64,000 nucleotides of DNA from an uncultured Prevotellaceae bacterium (GCA_900318915.1 ONMI01000003.1:1-64000), one strand, 5' to 3'; counted from the stretch's first letter, positions 41,312-51,312 are shown. Notes: generated by a model not told the origin, from the letters alone. Program-made: numbers and translations.

Positions 41312-42370
41312 TTATAAGTTTACATCGTCCACATAAGGCAGGAACGAGGCCGGCGCATAGACATTGCCGAACGAGTAGGCCTCTCTGAAGAGGGGAGCCA
41401 CCTGCTCCACTGTGTAGCCGGCAGCACCGCAGCCGACGGCCGTGAGCATGAACTTCTTGTCCGGGTTCATCACCACGAAGTCGGTGAACCGCTCCACGGC
41501 TTCTTTCAGTTCGTCGAACGTGCTTCCTGCGGTGGGTATGGCATAGCTCTGTCCCTGCAGACCCTCTGCCTGCCCTACGATGGCGCCGAAGTGCTCCACG
41601 GCATAGCGGGCAGCGCCGCCGTTGTGAGTGCCCTTTATGTTGCTGCCGAAGACGAGCACCCCATCGGGAGTCAGATGCTCGATATGGTCGGGTGCTACCC
41701 GCTGCTCTTCGACAAAGTAGTTGTCGTTCATGTCGCTCATCATCTGCAGTTTCATCCTTTCATCTCTCATCATGCCCCTTTTCTTCAATCTGATCATCTT
41801 CTTGTTGTAGGCCCGCTGACTGCGCTGCTCCGTTGCCCACATCTTCGACATGCCCTCATTGGTCTGCTTAAAGCGCAGGTAGCTGCTTATACCGAGTCCT
41901 TTTGCGGTGCCCTCCACGTCGATGTTGGCTCCAATGAAGGTGAACAGCCATCCCTGTTTCTTCAGACTGGCTATCAGTTCCACCACGGCGCCGTGGGTCC
42001 AGCGGCGCGACGCGTTCTCCATGCCGTCGGTGATGATGGTCACCTTGCCCGTGTCGGGGGTGCTCTCGAGTGCCTTCTTCAGCTCCGTCACCGTATAGCC
42101 CACGGCATCATAGAGCGGGGTGCAGGCGTTGGGACAGTAGTCTTCGTAGGTCAGGTCGCGCACCTCTTCTATGGGCGCGTCCTTAAAGAGATAGCGCGGG
42201 TGGGAAGAGTCGAAGCAGTAGATGGAGACATATTGCTTTATCTCGGTGTTTTCCTTGGCCGCGCTCCGTATGCCGTTCAGCGTCTCGTTGCAGCCGCTCA
42301 CCGTTTGTTCCCTTACCCCGTTCATGGAGCCGCTCTCGTCGAGAATAATCAGGTTGTAGGTGGCGTTCAC
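41312..42370 (-). CDS. vWA domain protein fused to a macro-like (phage A1S_2505-type) domain
   Basis: A 352-residue protein with two parts. Residues 1-200 form a von Willebrand A domain with the MIDAS metal site (DESGS at 10-14, TPLYDAVG, ITDGMEN). Residues about 230-352 look like a small alpha/beta domain seen alone in phages and bacteria: VFGSNIKGTHNGGAARYAVE, GLQGQSYAIPT, KFMLTAVGCGAAGYTVEQVA. The Gly-rich loops recall macro domains that bind ADP-ribose or related ligands; that fold link is from memory and is not proven. The start is GTG (42368-42370), overlapping the stop of the small upstream ORF by 4 bp, so translation is probably coupled. There is no signal peptide, so it is cytosolic. 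The function is unknown. Confidence 0.75.
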   Translation of the reverse strand: MNATYNLIILDESGSMNGVREQTVSGCNETLNGIRSAAKENTEIKQYVSIYCFDSSHPRYLFKDAPIEEVRDLTYEDYCPNACTPLYDAVGYTVTELKKALESTPDTGKVTIITDGMENASRRWTHGAVVELIASLKKQGWLFTFIGANIDVEGTAKGLGISSYLRFKQTNEGMSKMWATEQRSQRAYNKKMIRLKKRGMMRDERMKLQMMSDMNDNYFVEEQRVAPDHIEHLTPDGVLVFGSNIKGTHNGGAARYAVEHFGAIVGQAEGLQGQSYAIPTAGSTFDELKEAVERFTDFVVMNPDKKFMLTAVGCGAAGYTVEQVAPLFREAYSFGNVYAPASFLPYVDDVNL

Positions 42371-42588
42371 CTCGCCCTTTGCTCCATCCGTGCCGTTTGT
42401 TTCGGCGGCAGCTCTTTCCCGTCGGTCTTGTTTTCCTCTTTTCCGTCGGTCTTGTTTTCCTCTTTTCCGTCGGTCTTGTTTTCCATATTTTCGGCAGCCG
42501 TGTTGTTCTCCGGTTCTTGGCGGTCGGGCTGCTGGTTGTCGTTGTCAGATTGGTTACCCAGTGATTTGAAAAAAGATAAAATTCCCAT
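42367..42588 (-). CDS. Small hydrophilic repeat protein coupled to the vWA-macro gene
   Basis: A 73-residue ORF starting MGILSFFKSLGNQSDNDNQQ, with three exact copies of the 8-residue unit NKTDGKEE (24-bp DNA repeat, about 42415-42486) and a basic end. The N-terminal MGILSFFKSLG could form a short amphipathic helix that touches a membrane. Its stop TGA overlaps the GTG start of the vWA-macro gene (GTGA), which is good evidence that it is translated. It may tether or regulate the vWA protein; no family is recognised. Confidence 0.55.
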   Translation of the reverse strand: MGILSFFKSLGNQSDNDNQQPDRQEPENNTAAENMENKTDGKEENKTDGKEENKTDGKELPPKQTARMEQRAR

Positions 42589-42752
42589 GTTGTAATGTTT
42601 TAAAATGTGAATGATTATAGGTGTGCATGGCACCCTTCTGCTATTATATACCCCATAATGCAAAAAGGTAAACAATCGCGGAAAAAAAAAGGATAAAAAC
42701 TTGCTGTCTTGAAAAACAGAGGGCGGTATGACGGAAAATGGAGGGAAAATCG

Positions 42753-42760
42753 TAATTTTG
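42753..42760 (+). promoter_or_regulatory. -7 promoter box directly before mnmA
   Basis: TAATTTTG fits TAnnTTTG and ends 4 bp before the mnmA ATG, so the transcript would begin at about the start codon (leaderless). No clear -33 TTTG is seen at the expected spacing. Confidence 0.45.
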
Positions 42761-42764
42761 CAGC

Positions 42765-43874
42765 ATGAACGAAGATTTTCTCCACAAACGTATTGCCGTG
42801 CTGCTGTCAGGAGGCGTAGACAGCAGTGTGGTGGTGTATGAGCTGGTGAGGCAGGGCCTGCACCCCGACTGCTTTTATATAAAAATAGGTCCGGAGGAGG
42901 AAGAGGAGTGGGACTGCTCGTCGGAGGAGGACCTGGAGATGGCCACCGCCGTGGCCAAACGTTACGGATGCCGGCTGCAGGTGGTGGACTGCCACCGCGA
43001 GTACTGGGACGAGGTGACGCGCTACACCATGGACAAGGTGCGCGCCGGCTTCACCCCCAACCCCGACGTGATGTGCAACCGGCTCATCAAGTTCGGCGCC
43101 TTCGACCAGAAGGTGGGCCACGATTACGACCTCATCGCCACCGGCCACTATGCCTGCACCGAAATCATCGACGGCGAGAAATGGCTCTGCACCAGTCCCG
43201 ACCCGGTGAAGGACCAGACCGACTTCCTGGCGCAGATTCACCAGTGGCAGCTCAAGAAGGCGCTCTTTCCCATCGGCCACATGATGAAGGAGGAGGTGCG
43301 CGCCATCGCCGAGCGGGAACATCTGGTCAATGCGCGCCGCAAAGACTCGCAGGGTATCTGCTTCCTGGGGAAAATCAACTACAACGACTACATACGCCGC
43401 TATCTGGGCGAACAGCCGGGCGATGTGGTGGAGCAGGAGACGGGGCGCCTCATCGGGCAGCACAAGGGTCTCTGGTTCCACACCATAGGCCAGCGCAAGG
43501 GCTTAGGCTTCGGCGGCGGACCGTGGTATGCCGTGCGCAAGGACGTGGAGCGCAACATCCTCTATGTGAGCCACGGCTTCGAGCCGCTCTCGGCCTATAA
43601 GGATGTGTTCCGCATTCACGACTTCCATTTCCTCACCCGCGAGGTGGAGATGGACCGCGTGACCTTCAAAATACGCCATACGCCCGAGTTTCATCCTGCG
43701 AAACTCGAGCGTATGTCCGACGGAAGCTATATCGTGCGGTCTGAACACCTCATACAGGGGGTGGCGCCGGGACAGTTCTGCGTGGTCTACGACAGCGACC
43801 ACCACCGCTGTTTCGGGTCGGCTGAGATAGCGCCCGACCTTACTTCACCTGAATATCGTGCTCCAATAGTGTAA
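42765..43874 (+). CDS. mnmA: tRNA-specific 2-thiouridylase
   Basis: A 369-residue MnmA. The PP-loop SGGVDSS is at about residues 15-21. The catalytic cysteine pair is in NPDVMCNRLIKFGAF and SQGICFLGK. The HKGLWFHTIGQRKGLGFGG segment and a C-terminal beta-barrel follow, all as in the family. It puts sulfur on U34 of tRNA-Lys, Glu and Gln using ATP. The promoter box ends 4 bp upstream of the ATG and no later Met precedes the PP-loop, so the mRNA is probably leaderless. Its last 35 bp overlap the convergent lipoprotein gene. Confidence 0.95.
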   Translation: MNEDFLHKRIAVLLSGGVDSSVVVYELVRQGLHPDCFYIKIGPEEEEEWDCSSEEDLEMATAVAKRYGCRLQVVDCHREYWDEVTRYTMDKVRAGFTPNPDVMCNRLIKFGAFDQKVGHDYDLIATGHYACTEIIDGEKWLCTSPDPVKDQTDFLAQIHQWQLKKALFPIGHMMKEEVRAIAEREHLVNARRKDSQGICFLGKINYNDYIRRYLGEQPGDVVEQETGRLIGQHKGLWFHTIGQRKGLGFGGGPWYAVRKDVERNILYVSHGFEPLSAYKDVFRIHDFHFLTREVEMDRVTFKIRHTPEFHPAKLERMSDGSYIVRSEHLIQGVAPGQFCVVYDSDHHRCFGSAEIAPDLTSPEYRAPIV

Positions 43875-44352
43875 TCTGGGGATGGGCTGTTACATAGGCG
43901 GCCACATCGCCGGCCTTGATGATGCTGCCCTTCGCCTCGGGGTTGATGCGGTGGGCGCTGTTCTCCTTTTCATAATAGTTGAACTCGTAGGTGTAGGTCA
44001 GCTCCTTGTCCTTGGCCAGGAGGGCTATCACCGTGGAGTCGTTGAGGTCGAAGGTGGTGCGCTTGGCATTGGCCGTCACACGATAGGTAAACCTGGTGTA
44101 GCGGCCGTCTACCTTGTCCTCAAATTCCCAGTTGTCTTCTTTCATCTCATGGGTCTTCAACTGGCCGTCGGCCGTGCGGTAGTCTACCGTCACATTGTAC
44201 AGCTGCAGCCAGCCGGAGCCCAGACTGAGCTTGTATCTCACCTGGGTGCGGTCGGGGCGGTCCATCACACCGTCGTCGTCGCCGCAAGCAGCGGCCAGGC
44301 ACACCATGGCCAGCAGGGCCAGTGCCCACCATCCTTTTTTCAGTTTGTTCAT
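43840..44352 (-). CDS. Lipoprotein (DUF4847-like)
   Basis: A 170-residue protein with a lipoprotein signal (KKGWWALALLAMVCLAAAC, lipid on the Cys before GDDD). The mature part is beta-rich (QVRYKLSLGSGWLQLYNVTV) and ends LLEHDIQVK. It resembles the DUF4847 family of Bacteroidales lipoproteins; this assignment is from memory. The start is MNKLKKGW, whose ATG overlaps the HAD gene's TGA by 4 bp (ATGA), so it is translationally coupled and is the last gene of the lysS operon. Its 3' end overlaps mnmA by 35 bp on the opposite strand. Confidence 0.78.
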   Translation of the reverse strand: MNKLKKGWWALALLAMVCLAAACGDDDGVMDRPDRTQVRYKLSLGSGWLQLYNVTVDYRTADGQLKTHEMKEDNWEFEDKVDGRYTRFTYRVTANAKRTTFDLNDSTVIALLAKDKELTYTYEFNYYEKENSAHRINPEAKGSIIKAGDVAAYVTAHPQITLLEHDIQVK

Positions 44353-45095
44353 GTTGTCTTGGGTTGTCTTGTCAGTTGTTTCAAGTCGTTCCACAGAGCG
44401 AGCGCCTCTTGCATGTTGCCCACCACCGCGTCGGCGCCTTCACGGGCCAGCAGGTCGTCGGCCAGCGGACCGGTGTTCACGGCGATGGTGAAAATGCGGG
44501 CGGCCACGGCGGCGCGCACGCCCAGGGGCGCGTTCTCCACCACAATGGCCTCGAAGGGCGCGGCATGCACCTTCTCCAGACCGCGCAGATAGGGCATGGG
44601 GTGGGGTTTGCCGATGCTCACATCGAAGCTTGTCACCATGCGCTCGCGGCTCACCAGCCCTTCGAAGTCGGCCTCGAGGGCCTGCAGCAGCGTCTTCTGG
44701 CCGCTGCCGGTCACCACACCGATGGTCATGCCGTCGCTGCGCAGGGTCTGCATCAGCTCCTTCACACCGGGCATGATGTCGGCCTTGCCGAGGGCGGCAT
44801 AGGCGGCCGACTTGTCGGCGTAGATGCGCTGGGCCTCGTCGTCGGTCAGCTCCACGCCTTTCTGCTCGCGGTAGAGCTTCTGGATGGTCTCCACACCGCG
44901 CATGCCCTCGTAGAGATAGGCGTCGATGGGCCGCATCTCGATGTGGTGGCGCTGCATAGACTCCTGCCAGGCGATGGCGTGGCGGGGCATCGAGTTGTAG
45001 AGCACGCCGTCCATATCGAAGAGCACGGCCTTCGGTGTGAAAACCTCATGGCCGTGCTTTTCCTTATACCTTTTAATAATGTCGGTCAGGGTCAT
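44349..45095 (-). CDS. HAD-family hydrolase, beta-phosphoglucomutase-like
   Basis: A 248-residue HAD phosphatase of subfamily IA. Motif I is VLFDMDGVLYNSM (catalytic Asp pair), motif II VVTGSGQ, motif III GKPHPMPYLRGLEK and motif IV VVENAPLGVRAA. The helical cap between I and II fits phosphoglycolate phosphatase/beta-PGM relatives. It is likely to dephosphorylate or isomerise a sugar phosphate; its place directly after pgi (no gap: the pgi stop is followed at once by the ATG) suggests hexose-phosphate metabolism, but this is inference. It overlaps the lipoprotein start by 4 bp. Confidence 0.88.
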   Translation of the reverse strand: MTLTDIIKRYKEKHGHEVFTPKAVLFDMDGVLYNSMPRHAIAWQESMQRHHIEMRPIDAYLYEGMRGVETIQKLYREQKGVELTDDEAQRIYADKSAAYAALGKADIMPGVKELMQTLRSDGMTIGVVTGSGQKTLLQALEADFEGLVSRERMVTSFDVSIGKPHPMPYLRGLEKVHAAPFEAIVVENAPLGVRAAVAARIFTIAVNTGPLADDLLAREGADAVVGNMQEALALWNDLKQLTRQPKTT

Positions 45096-46451
45096 TTACT
45101 GCTCCTTGGCCAGACGTTCCTTGATGGCCTTGCTGTCGGCCTCGTAGCCGGGTTTGTCGAGCAGGGCGAACATGTTCTTTTTGTAGGCCTCCACGCCGGG
45201 CTGGTTGAACGGGTTCACACCCAGCACGTTGCCGCTGATGCCGCAGGCTATCTCGAAGAAGTAGATGAGCTGGCCGATGTAATACTCGTTGAGCACGGGC
45301 ACTGAGATGCGGATGTTGGGCACACCGCCGTCTACATGTGCCAGGCGGGTTCCCAGCTCGGCCATCTTGTTCACCTCGTCCACACGCTTGCCGGCCAGGA
45401 AGTTCAGACCGTCGAGGTTCTCCTCGTCTTCGGGGAAGAGCAGGCAGCGGTTGGGCTGCTCCACGCTGATTACTGTCTCGTAGATGGTGCGCTCGCCGTC
45501 CTGTATCCACTGACCCATGGAGTGGAGGTCGGTGGTGAAGTCGCAGCTGGCGGGGAAGATGCCCTTGTGGTCCTTGCCCTCGCTCTCGCCGTAGAGCTGC
45601 TTCCACCACTCGCTGATGTAGTGGAGCTTGGGCTGGTAGTTCACCATAATCTCAATCTTCTTGCCGGCCTGATACAGACCGTTGCGCACGGCGGCATACT
45701 GGGCGGCGGGGTTCTCGGCGAAGGGCACGTCGATGGCGCAGGCCTTCTCCATGTCAGCGGCGCCGGCCACCAGGCTGCGCACGTCGAATCCGGCGCAGGC
45801 GATGGGCAGCAGACCCACCGGGGTGAGCACGCTGAAGCGGCCGCCCACGTTGTCGGGTATGATAAAGCTCTTATAGCCCTCCTTGTCGGCGCAGGTGCGG
45901 GCAGCACCGCGCTTGGCGTCGGTCACGGCCACAATCACCTCCTTGGCCTCTTCCTTGCCGCGCTGAGCCTCGCACTGCTTCTTGAGCAGGCGGAAGGTGA
46001 GGGCGGTCTCGGTGGTGGTGCCCGACTTGGAGATGTTGATTACGCCGAACTTCTTGTCTTTCAGATACTCGGTCATCTCAGAGAGATAGTCCTCGCCGAT
46101 GTTGTTGCCGGCGAAGAGGATGGCGGGGTTCTTCTTGTCGCCCACCAGCCAGGCAAAGCTGTTGCCCAGGGCCTCGATCACGGCACGGGCACCCAGGTAG
46201 CTGCCGCCGATGCCGGCCACCACCACCACCTCGCACTTGGCGCGCAGGGTGTCGGCGCAGGCCTGCACCTCGTCCAGAAACTCGGGGGTGATGCTCGAGG
46301 GCAGGTGCAGCCACCCCAGGAAGTCGTTGCCGGGGCAGGTGCCGTTCTCCAGTGCGGTCTGTGCTGCCTTCACAGCGGGCTCAAAAGCGGCCACAGCGCC
46401 TTCGCCGAGGAAGCAGGCGGCCTTCGTGATGTCTAATTGGATGTTTTTCAT
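45096..46451 (-). CDS. pgi: Glucose-6-phosphate isomerase
   Basis: A 451-residue PGI, typical of the shorter Bacteroidota/Firmicutes type. It has the SIS-fold motifs [16 protein letters not shown] and [14 protein letters not shown], and [15 protein letters not shown] with the family's GGRFS signature. It interconverts glucose-6-P and fructose-6-P. The start [14 protein letters not shown] is chosen; the longer frame upstream overlaps gpsA out of phase. It lies 59 bp after gpsA and is immediately followed by the HAD gene. Confidence 0.96.
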   Translation of the reverse strand: MKNIQLDITKAACFLGEGAVAAFEPAVKAAQTALENGTCPGNDFLGWLHLPSSITPEFLDEVQACADTLRAKCEVVVVAGIGGSYLGARAVIEALGNSFAWLVGDKKNPAILFAGNNIGEDYLSEMTEYLKDKKFGVINISKSGTTTETALTFRLLKKQCEAQRGKEEAKEVIVAVTDAKRGAARTCADKEGYKSFIIPDNVGGRFSVLTPVGLLPIACAGFDVRSLVAGAADMEKACAIDVPFAENPAAQYAAVRNGLYQAGKKIEIMVNYQPKLHYISEWWKQLYGESEGKDHKGIFPASCDFTTDLHSMGQWIQDGERTIYETVISVEQPNRCLLFPEDEENLDGLNFLAGKRVDEVNKMAELGTRLAHVDGGVPNIRISVPVLNEYYIGQLIYFFEIACGISGNVLGVNPFNQPGVEAYKKNMFALLDKPGYEADSKAIKERLAKEQ

Positions 46452-46510
46452 TTTCTGATGTTTTGTATGGATTGTTTTTATTGGGTTTGTCGTAGAGGGG
46501 TGGCCGCGCC

Positions 46511-47506
46511 TTAGCGGAACGAGTCGGTGAGCAGCTTGATTTCTATCTGCGGACTGATGCGCTCGTAGAGTATGTTGTACACGGCGTCGAGGATGGGCAT
46601 GTTGACGTGCATCTGGCGGTTGATTTCCTTCATGCACTTGGTGCCGAAGAAACCCTCGGCTATCATCTCCATCTCTATCTGCGCGCTCTTCACGCTGTAG
46701 CCCTTGCCTATCATGGTGCCGAACACACGGTTGCGAGAGAAGTTGGAGTAGCCTGTCACGAGCAGGTCGCCCAGATAGACCGAGTCGTAGACGCTGCGCT
46801 CCAGTGGCCGGATGGCGGTTAGGAAGCGTTGCATCTCCTGCACGGCGTTCGACATGAGCACGGCCTGGAAGTTGTCGCCATATTTCAGACCGCTGCAGAT
46901 ACCGGCAGCGATGGCGTAGACGTTTTTCAGCACCGAGGCGTATTCGATGCCCACCACGTCATCGCTTGTCTTCGTCTTGATGTAGTTGCTGGCCAGCACA
47001 CCGGTCAGCGCCTGGGCTTTCTCCACGTCGGCGCAGGCCACGGTGAGGTAGCTGAGGCGCTCCAGGGCCACCTCCTCGGCGTGCGAGGGGCCGCCTATGC
47101 AAGCCAGGTTGTCGTAGGGCACGTCGTACACCTCGTGGAAGTAGTCGGAGCACACCATGTTCTCCTCGGGCACGATGCCCTTGATGGCCGTGACGATAAA
47201 CTTGTCCTTGATGCGTGTCTTCAGTTTCTTGAGGTGGTTCTTCAGATAGGGCGAGGGCGTCACGAAGATGAGGGTGTCGTAGGCCTGCACCATCTTGTTG
47301 ATGTCGCTCGAGAAGTCTATCTCGTTGATGTCGAAATGCACGCTGGTCAGATAGGCGGGGTTGTGGCCCATACGGCGGAAGTCGTCGATGCGGTCGTCGC
47401 GGCGCATATACCAGCCTATGTGGTGGGTGTGACCCACCACAATCTTGGCGATGGCGGTGGCCCAGCTGCCGCCTCCGATAATGGCTATCTTGCCGCAGTC
47501 AAACAT
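46511..47506 (-). CDS. gpsA: Glycerol-3-phosphate dehydrogenase [NAD(P)+]
   Basis: A 331-residue GpsA. It has the N-terminal Rossmann motif [17 protein letters not shown], the [19 protein letters not shown] segment, the active-site [11 protein letters not shown] and the C-terminal domain with [16 protein letters not shown]. It makes sn-glycerol-3-phosphate for phospholipid synthesis. It starts 6 bp after the lysS stop, so it is in the same operon. Confidence 0.95.
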   Translation of the reverse strand: MFDCGKIAIIGGGSWATAIAKIVVGHTHHIGWYMRRDDRIDDFRRMGHNPAYLTSVHFDINEIDFSSDINKMVQAYDTLIFVTPSPYLKNHLKKLKTRIKDKFIVTAIKGIVPEENMVCSDYFHEVYDVPYDNLACIGGPSHAEEVALERLSYLTVACADVEKAQALTGVLASNYIKTKTSDDVVGIEYASVLKNVYAIAAGICSGLKYGDNFQAVLMSNAVQEMQRFLTAIRPLERSVYDSVYLGDLLVTGYSNFSRNRVFGTMIGKGYSVKSAQIEMEMIAEGFFGTKCMKEINRQMHVNMPILDAVYNILYERISPQIEIKLLTDSFR

Positions 47507-47512
47507 ATGCGT

Positions 47513-49270
47513 TTATGCTTCTTCTACTACGTCTTCACCCGTTTTCTGGGCGTTCTCTATCCAGAGGGCGAAGGTGTCGGTCTTCGGGTTCTCCAGCCCC
47601 AGTTTGTATTTCTTGTTCACGCCGCACACGTCCATCTGCAGCTTCTGGGGGTTCACCTCCTTGATGTCGCCCACCAGGTAGTAGCCGCTCTTGTTCAGCA
47701 GCGGCACCCACTCTTCGGGCACCCCGATAGCCTGCCACTCGGCGTTGGTGCTGCGAGGCGCTTTCTTCTCAGGACGCATCTGCGGGAAGAAGAGCACCTC
47801 CTGTATGTAGGTCTTGCCCGTCATGAGCATCACGAGGCGGTCTATGCCGATGCCGATGCCGCTGGTGGGGGGCATGCCGTACTGCAGGGCGCGCAGGAAG
47901 TCCTGGTCGATGATCATGGCCTCGTCGTCGCCCTTGTCGGCCAGGCGCATCTGCTCCTTGAAGCGCTCCTCCTGGTCGATGGGGTCGTTGAGCTCGCTGT
48001 AGGCGTTGGCCAGCTCCTTGCCGTTCACCATCAGCTCGAAGCGCTCGGTGAGTCCGGGCTTGGAGCGGTGCATCTTGGTCAGTGGCGACATCTCCACGGG
48101 ATAGTCGGTGATGAAGGTGGGCTGGATGAAGGTGCCCTCGCAGAACTCGCCGAAGAGTTCGTCGATGAGCTTGCCCTTGCCCATGGTCTCGTCTACCTCC
48201 ATGCCTTTCTCCTTGCAGAAGGCGCGTATCTCCTCCTCGCTCTTGCCGGAGCAGTCGAAACCGGTCTTCTCCTTGATGGCGTCGAGGATGGGCAGACGGC
48301 GGTAGGGAGCCTTGAACGACACGATGTTGCCGTCGATCTCGCGCTCGGGCTTGCCGTTCACGGCCGTACAGATGGTCTCAAGCAGCCGCTCGGTGAACGA
48401 CATCATCCAGTTGTAGTCCTTGTACTGCACATAGAGCTCCATGCAGGTGAACTCGGGGTTGTGGTTGCGGTCCATGCCCTCGTTGCGGAAGTTCTTGCCT
48501 ATCTCGTACACACCCTCGAAACCGCCCACAATGAGGCGCTTCAGGTAGAGCTCGGTGGCGATGCGCATGTACATGTCGGTGTCGAGCGCGTTGAAGTGGG
48601 TGATGAAGGGGCGGGCGCTGGCACCGCCGGCTATCGACTGCAGGGTGGGGGTCTCCACCTCGGTATAGCCAGCCTCGTCGAGCACGCGGCGCATGGTGCG
48701 TATCACCGTGGCGCGCTGCAGGAAGGTCTCCTTCACACCGTCGTTCACCACCAGGTCTACATAGCGCTGGCGGTAGCGGAGCTCGGGGTCGTCAAACTTG
48801 TCGTAGGCCACACCGTCCTTGTATTTCACAATGGGTAGCGGCTTGAGGCTCTTGGAGAGCAGGCACAGCTCGCGGGCGTGCACGCTGATCTCGCCCGTCT
48901 GCGTGCGGAACACGAAACCCTTCACGCCGATGAAGTCGCCGATGTCGAGCAGGCGCTTGAACACGGTGTTGTAGAGGGTCTTGTCCTCGTCGGGACAGAT
49001 GTCGTCGCGGGTGATGTATACTTGTATGCGGCCCTTCGAGTCTTGCAGTTCGGCAAAGCTGGCCTTGCCCATTACGCGGCGGCTCATCATGCGGCCGGCT
49101 ATTACTACCTCGCGGGGCTCACCTTCGTCGGTGAATTCGCTCTTGATGTCGGTGGAGAATGCGTTGGTGCAGAATTCCTCGGCAGGGTAGGGGTTGATGC
49201 CCAGTTTGCGCAACTCCTCCAGACTCTGTCGTCTGCCAATCTCTTGTTCGCTAAGTTCTAAAATATTCAT
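47513..49270 (-). CDS. lysS: Lysyl-tRNA synthetase, class II
   Basis: A 585-residue LysRS, about 80 residues longer than the usual 500. The N-terminal OB-fold anticodon domain (about 55-150) is followed by class II motif 1 ([14 protein letters not shown]), motif 2 ([20 protein letters not shown]) and motif 3 ([16 protein letters not shown]). The C-terminal extension after residue 510 ([20 protein letters not shown]) looks like a small helix-hairpin-type domain, as I recall in other Bacteroidota LysRS. First gene of the operon; promoter box at 49312-49319. Confidence 0.96.
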   Translation of the reverse strand: MNILELSEQEIGRRQSLEELRKLGINPYPAEEFCTNAFSTDIKSEFTDEGEPREVVIAGRMMSRRVMGKASFAELQDSKGRIQVYITRDDICPDEDKTLYNTVFKRLLDIGDFIGVKGFVFRTQTGEISVHARELCLLSKSLKPLPIVKYKDGVAYDKFDDPELRYRQRYVDLVVNDGVKETFLQRATVIRTMRRVLDEAGYTEVETPTLQSIAGGASARPFITHFNALDTDMYMRIATELYLKRLIVGGFEGVYEIGKNFRNEGMDRNHNPEFTCMELYVQYKDYNWMMSFTERLLETICTAVNGKPEREIDGNIVSFKAPYRRLPILDAIKEKTGFDCSGKSEEEIRAFCKEKGMEVDETMGKGKLIDELFGEFCEGTFIQPTFITDYPVEMSPLTKMHRSKPGLTERFELMVNGKELANAYSELNDPIDQEERFKEQMRLADKGDDEAMIIDQDFLRALQYGMPPTSGIGIGIDRLVMLMTGKTYIQEVLFFPQMRPEKKAPRSTNAEWQAIGVPEEWVPLLNKSGYYLVGDIKEVNPQKLQMDVCGVNKKYKLGLENPKTDTFALWIENAQKTGEDVVEEA

Positions 49271-49311
49271 GTTTCAAATAGTCTGTCTGTGTCAAGAATG
49301 CTTGCAATCGG

Positions 49312-49319
49312 CAAAGTTA
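49312..49319 (-). promoter_or_regulatory. -7 promoter box for the lysS-gpsA-pgi-HAD-lipoprotein operon
   Basis: TAACTTTG on the minus strand fits TAnnTTTG; the predicted leader is about 38 nt. Confidence 0.6.
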
Positions 49320-49379
49320 GCATTTATCGGGCAGATTTCAAAACAATCGGCAAGAATTTTGGTTTTATTCACTATCGCC

Positions 49380-50414
49380 TCACACCTTCCGCCACAGGCG
49401 GTCGCCCTCTATCAGGAGCGGCATGGGCAGATTGTCGGTAAAGAGCTGGCCGGTGCCCAGTCCCTGCGGCATACGGATGTCGGGACCGTAGAGCTGGGCG
49501 GCGAGTTGGGCGATGGCGTTCAGTCCCACATTGCTCTCCAGCGCACTCGTTATCCAGGTGCCCACACCGTGGCGGGCGGCCGTCTCTATCCACTCGCGGG
49601 TGCCCCGCATGCCTCCGTGGAGCGAGGGCTTCAGGATGATGTAGGCGGGATGCACCTCCTGGAGCAGGGCGGTTTTCCTGGACGGGTCAATCACCTCGAT
49701 GAGCTCCTCGTCGAGGGCGATGGGGATGGGCGACAGGCGGCACAGTCGCGCCATCGCCTCCCACTGCCCCTGGCGGATGGGCTGCTCGATGGAGTGGATG
49801 TCGTAGCGGGCCAGCCGCTCCAGTTTCAGCAGCGCGTCATCGGGTTTGAAGGCGCCGTTGGCGTCGAGCCGCAGCTCGATGGTCTTGCTGTCGAACCGCT
49901 CGCGGATGTGGCGGATGAGCGACTCCTCCTCGTAGAAGTCGATGGCGCCGATTTTGAGTTTCACACAGTGGAATCCTGCCCTCAGCTTCTCTTCTATGCG
50001 GGCCGCCATCTCGTCGTGGGTGCCCATCCACACCAGGCCATTGATGGGAATGCCCTCCTCACCGCGGGCGAAGGGGGTGTCGAAGAACCGTCCGTCGGCA
50101 TGCTCCAGGTCGAGCACGGCGGTCTCCAGACCGAAGAGCATCGAGGGGTAAGGCCGCAGGGCGGGGTAGGGTATCGTCCCCGTGCGGCAGTAGGTGTCGC
50201 AAAACCCGCGCAGCAGGGTCTCGTATTCTTCTTGTGGCAGGTCGTCGCAGCTCAGCCGCGGCAGCGGGGCGCATTCGCCCATGCCCTGCCGGCCGGGCAG
50301 GTCGTCGTCGGTCAGGGTGAGCAGCCAGATATGCCGCTCCAGGTAGACACCGCGCGAGGTGCCCGCAGGCTGCTTGAAGTGCAGCGTGCGGGAGGTAATG
50401 TCGATATGGCGCAT
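49380..50414 (-). CDS. menC: o-Succinylbenzoate synthase (enolase superfamily)
   Basis: A 344-residue enolase-superfamily protein. The catalytic and metal residues are visible: Lys in VKLKIGAIDF, Asp in LRLDANGAF, Glu in IEQPIRQG, Asp-Glu in IALDEEL and Lys in ILKPSLHGG. It dehydrates SHCHC to o-succinylbenzoate in menaquinone synthesis. It follows menB by 25 bp, which supports the MenC reading over other muconate-lactonizing-type enzymes. Confidence 0.92.
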   Translation of the reverse strand: MRHIDITSRTLHFKQPAGTSRGVYLERHIWLLTLTDDDLPGRQGMGECAPLPRLSCDDLPQEEYETLLRGFCDTYCRTGTIPYPALRPYPSMLFGLETAVLDLEHADGRFFDTPFARGEEGIPINGLVWMGTHDEMAARIEEKLRAGFHCVKLKIGAIDFYEEESLIRHIRERFDSKTIELRLDANGAFKPDDALLKLERLARYDIHSIEQPIRQGQWEAMARLCRLSPIPIALDEELIEVIDPSRKTALLQEVHPAYIILKPSLHGGMRGTREWIETAARHGVGTWITSALESNVGLNAIAQLAAQLYGPDIRMPQGLGTGQLFTDNLPMPLLIEGDRLWRKV

Positions 50415-50439
50415 AGACTTGGTCTTTTTGAGTGTTGTC

Positions 50440-51312
50440 CTACGGCAGTTTGGGATATTGGTCGAAGTTGGGCTTCCGTTTTTCCAGGAAGGCCTTGCCG
50501 CCTTCCTGTGCCTCGTCGAGGAAGTAGTAGAGCATGGTGCAGTCGCCGGCCAACTGCTGAATGCCGGCCTGTCCGTCGAGCTCGGCGTTGAGGCCCGCCT
50601 TGATCATGCGGAGCGCCAGCGGACTGCGCTCCATCATGGTCTCTGCCCACTCCACGCACTCGTCCTCGAGGCGCTCCAGAGGCACCACCTTGTTCACCAT
50701 GCCCATGCGCTCGGCCTCGGCGGCCGTGTACTGGCGGCACAGGAACCATATCTCGCGGGCTTTCTTCTGCCCCACGATGCGGGCCAGGTAGGAGGAGCCG
50801 AAACCGGCGTCGAAACTGCCCACCTTGGGACCTGTCTGGCCGAAGATGGCGTTCTCGCTGGCGATGGTGAGGTCGCACACCAGGTGCAGCACGTGGCCGC
50901 CGCCGATGGCGTAGCCGTTCACCATGGCTATCACGGGCTTTGGCAGACGGCGTATCTGCATCTGCACGTCGAGCACGCTCAGACGAGGCACGCCGGCATC
51001 GTCTACATAGCCGCCGCGGCCCTTCACGTGCATGTCGCCGCCCGAGCAGAAGGCCTTGTCGCCGGCACCGGTGAGCAGCACCACGCGTATGCGCTCGGCC
51101 TCGCGGCAGTAGGCGAAGGCCTGCGAGAGCTCCAGCGTGGTCCTCGGGGTGAAGGCGTTGCGGTAGCGGGGGCGGTTGATGGTGATTTTGGCTATGCCGT
51201 TGTACTCTTCGAAGAGTATCTCCTCAAAGTCGGGACGGGGGGTGTCGTGGCCGGGAGCCGGCTGGCCCGTGGGGGTGTCATAGAGATGGATGGGGGTCCA
51301 GTTTCTTTTCAT
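50440..51312 (-). CDS. menB: 1,4-Dihydroxy-2-naphthoyl-CoA synthase
   Basis: A 290-residue crotonase-fold enzyme. It has [17 protein letters not shown], the oxyanion-hole segment [32 protein letters not shown] and [20 protein letters not shown], plus the C-terminal [14 protein letters not shown], all diagnostic of MenB. It closes the second ring of the naphthoquinone. The start is [12 protein letters not shown]; the 32 codons upstream look non-coding. A near-consensus box (TACCTTTA) lies at 51379-51386 on the minus strand. menA, menD, menE, menF and menH are not in this window. Confidence 0.95.
   Translation of the reverse strand: MKRNWTPIHLYDTPTGQPAPGHDTPRPDFEEILFEEYNGIAKITINRPRYRNAFTPRTTLELSQAFAYCREAERIRVVLLTGAGDKAFCSGGDMHVKGRGGYVDDAGVPRLSVLDVQMQIRRLPKPVIAMVNGYAIGGGHVLHLVCDLTIASENAIFGQTGPKVGSFDAGFGSSYLARIVGQKKAREIWFLCRQYTAAEAERMGMVNKVVPLERLEDECVEWAETMMERSPLALRMIKAGLNAELDGQAGIQQLAGDCTMLYYFLDEAQEGGKAFLEKRKPNFDQYPKLP

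Noticed and set aside
46829..48838. 669-codon plus-strand ORF across gpsA and lysS
   Set aside because: Runs antisense over two clear housekeeping genes.
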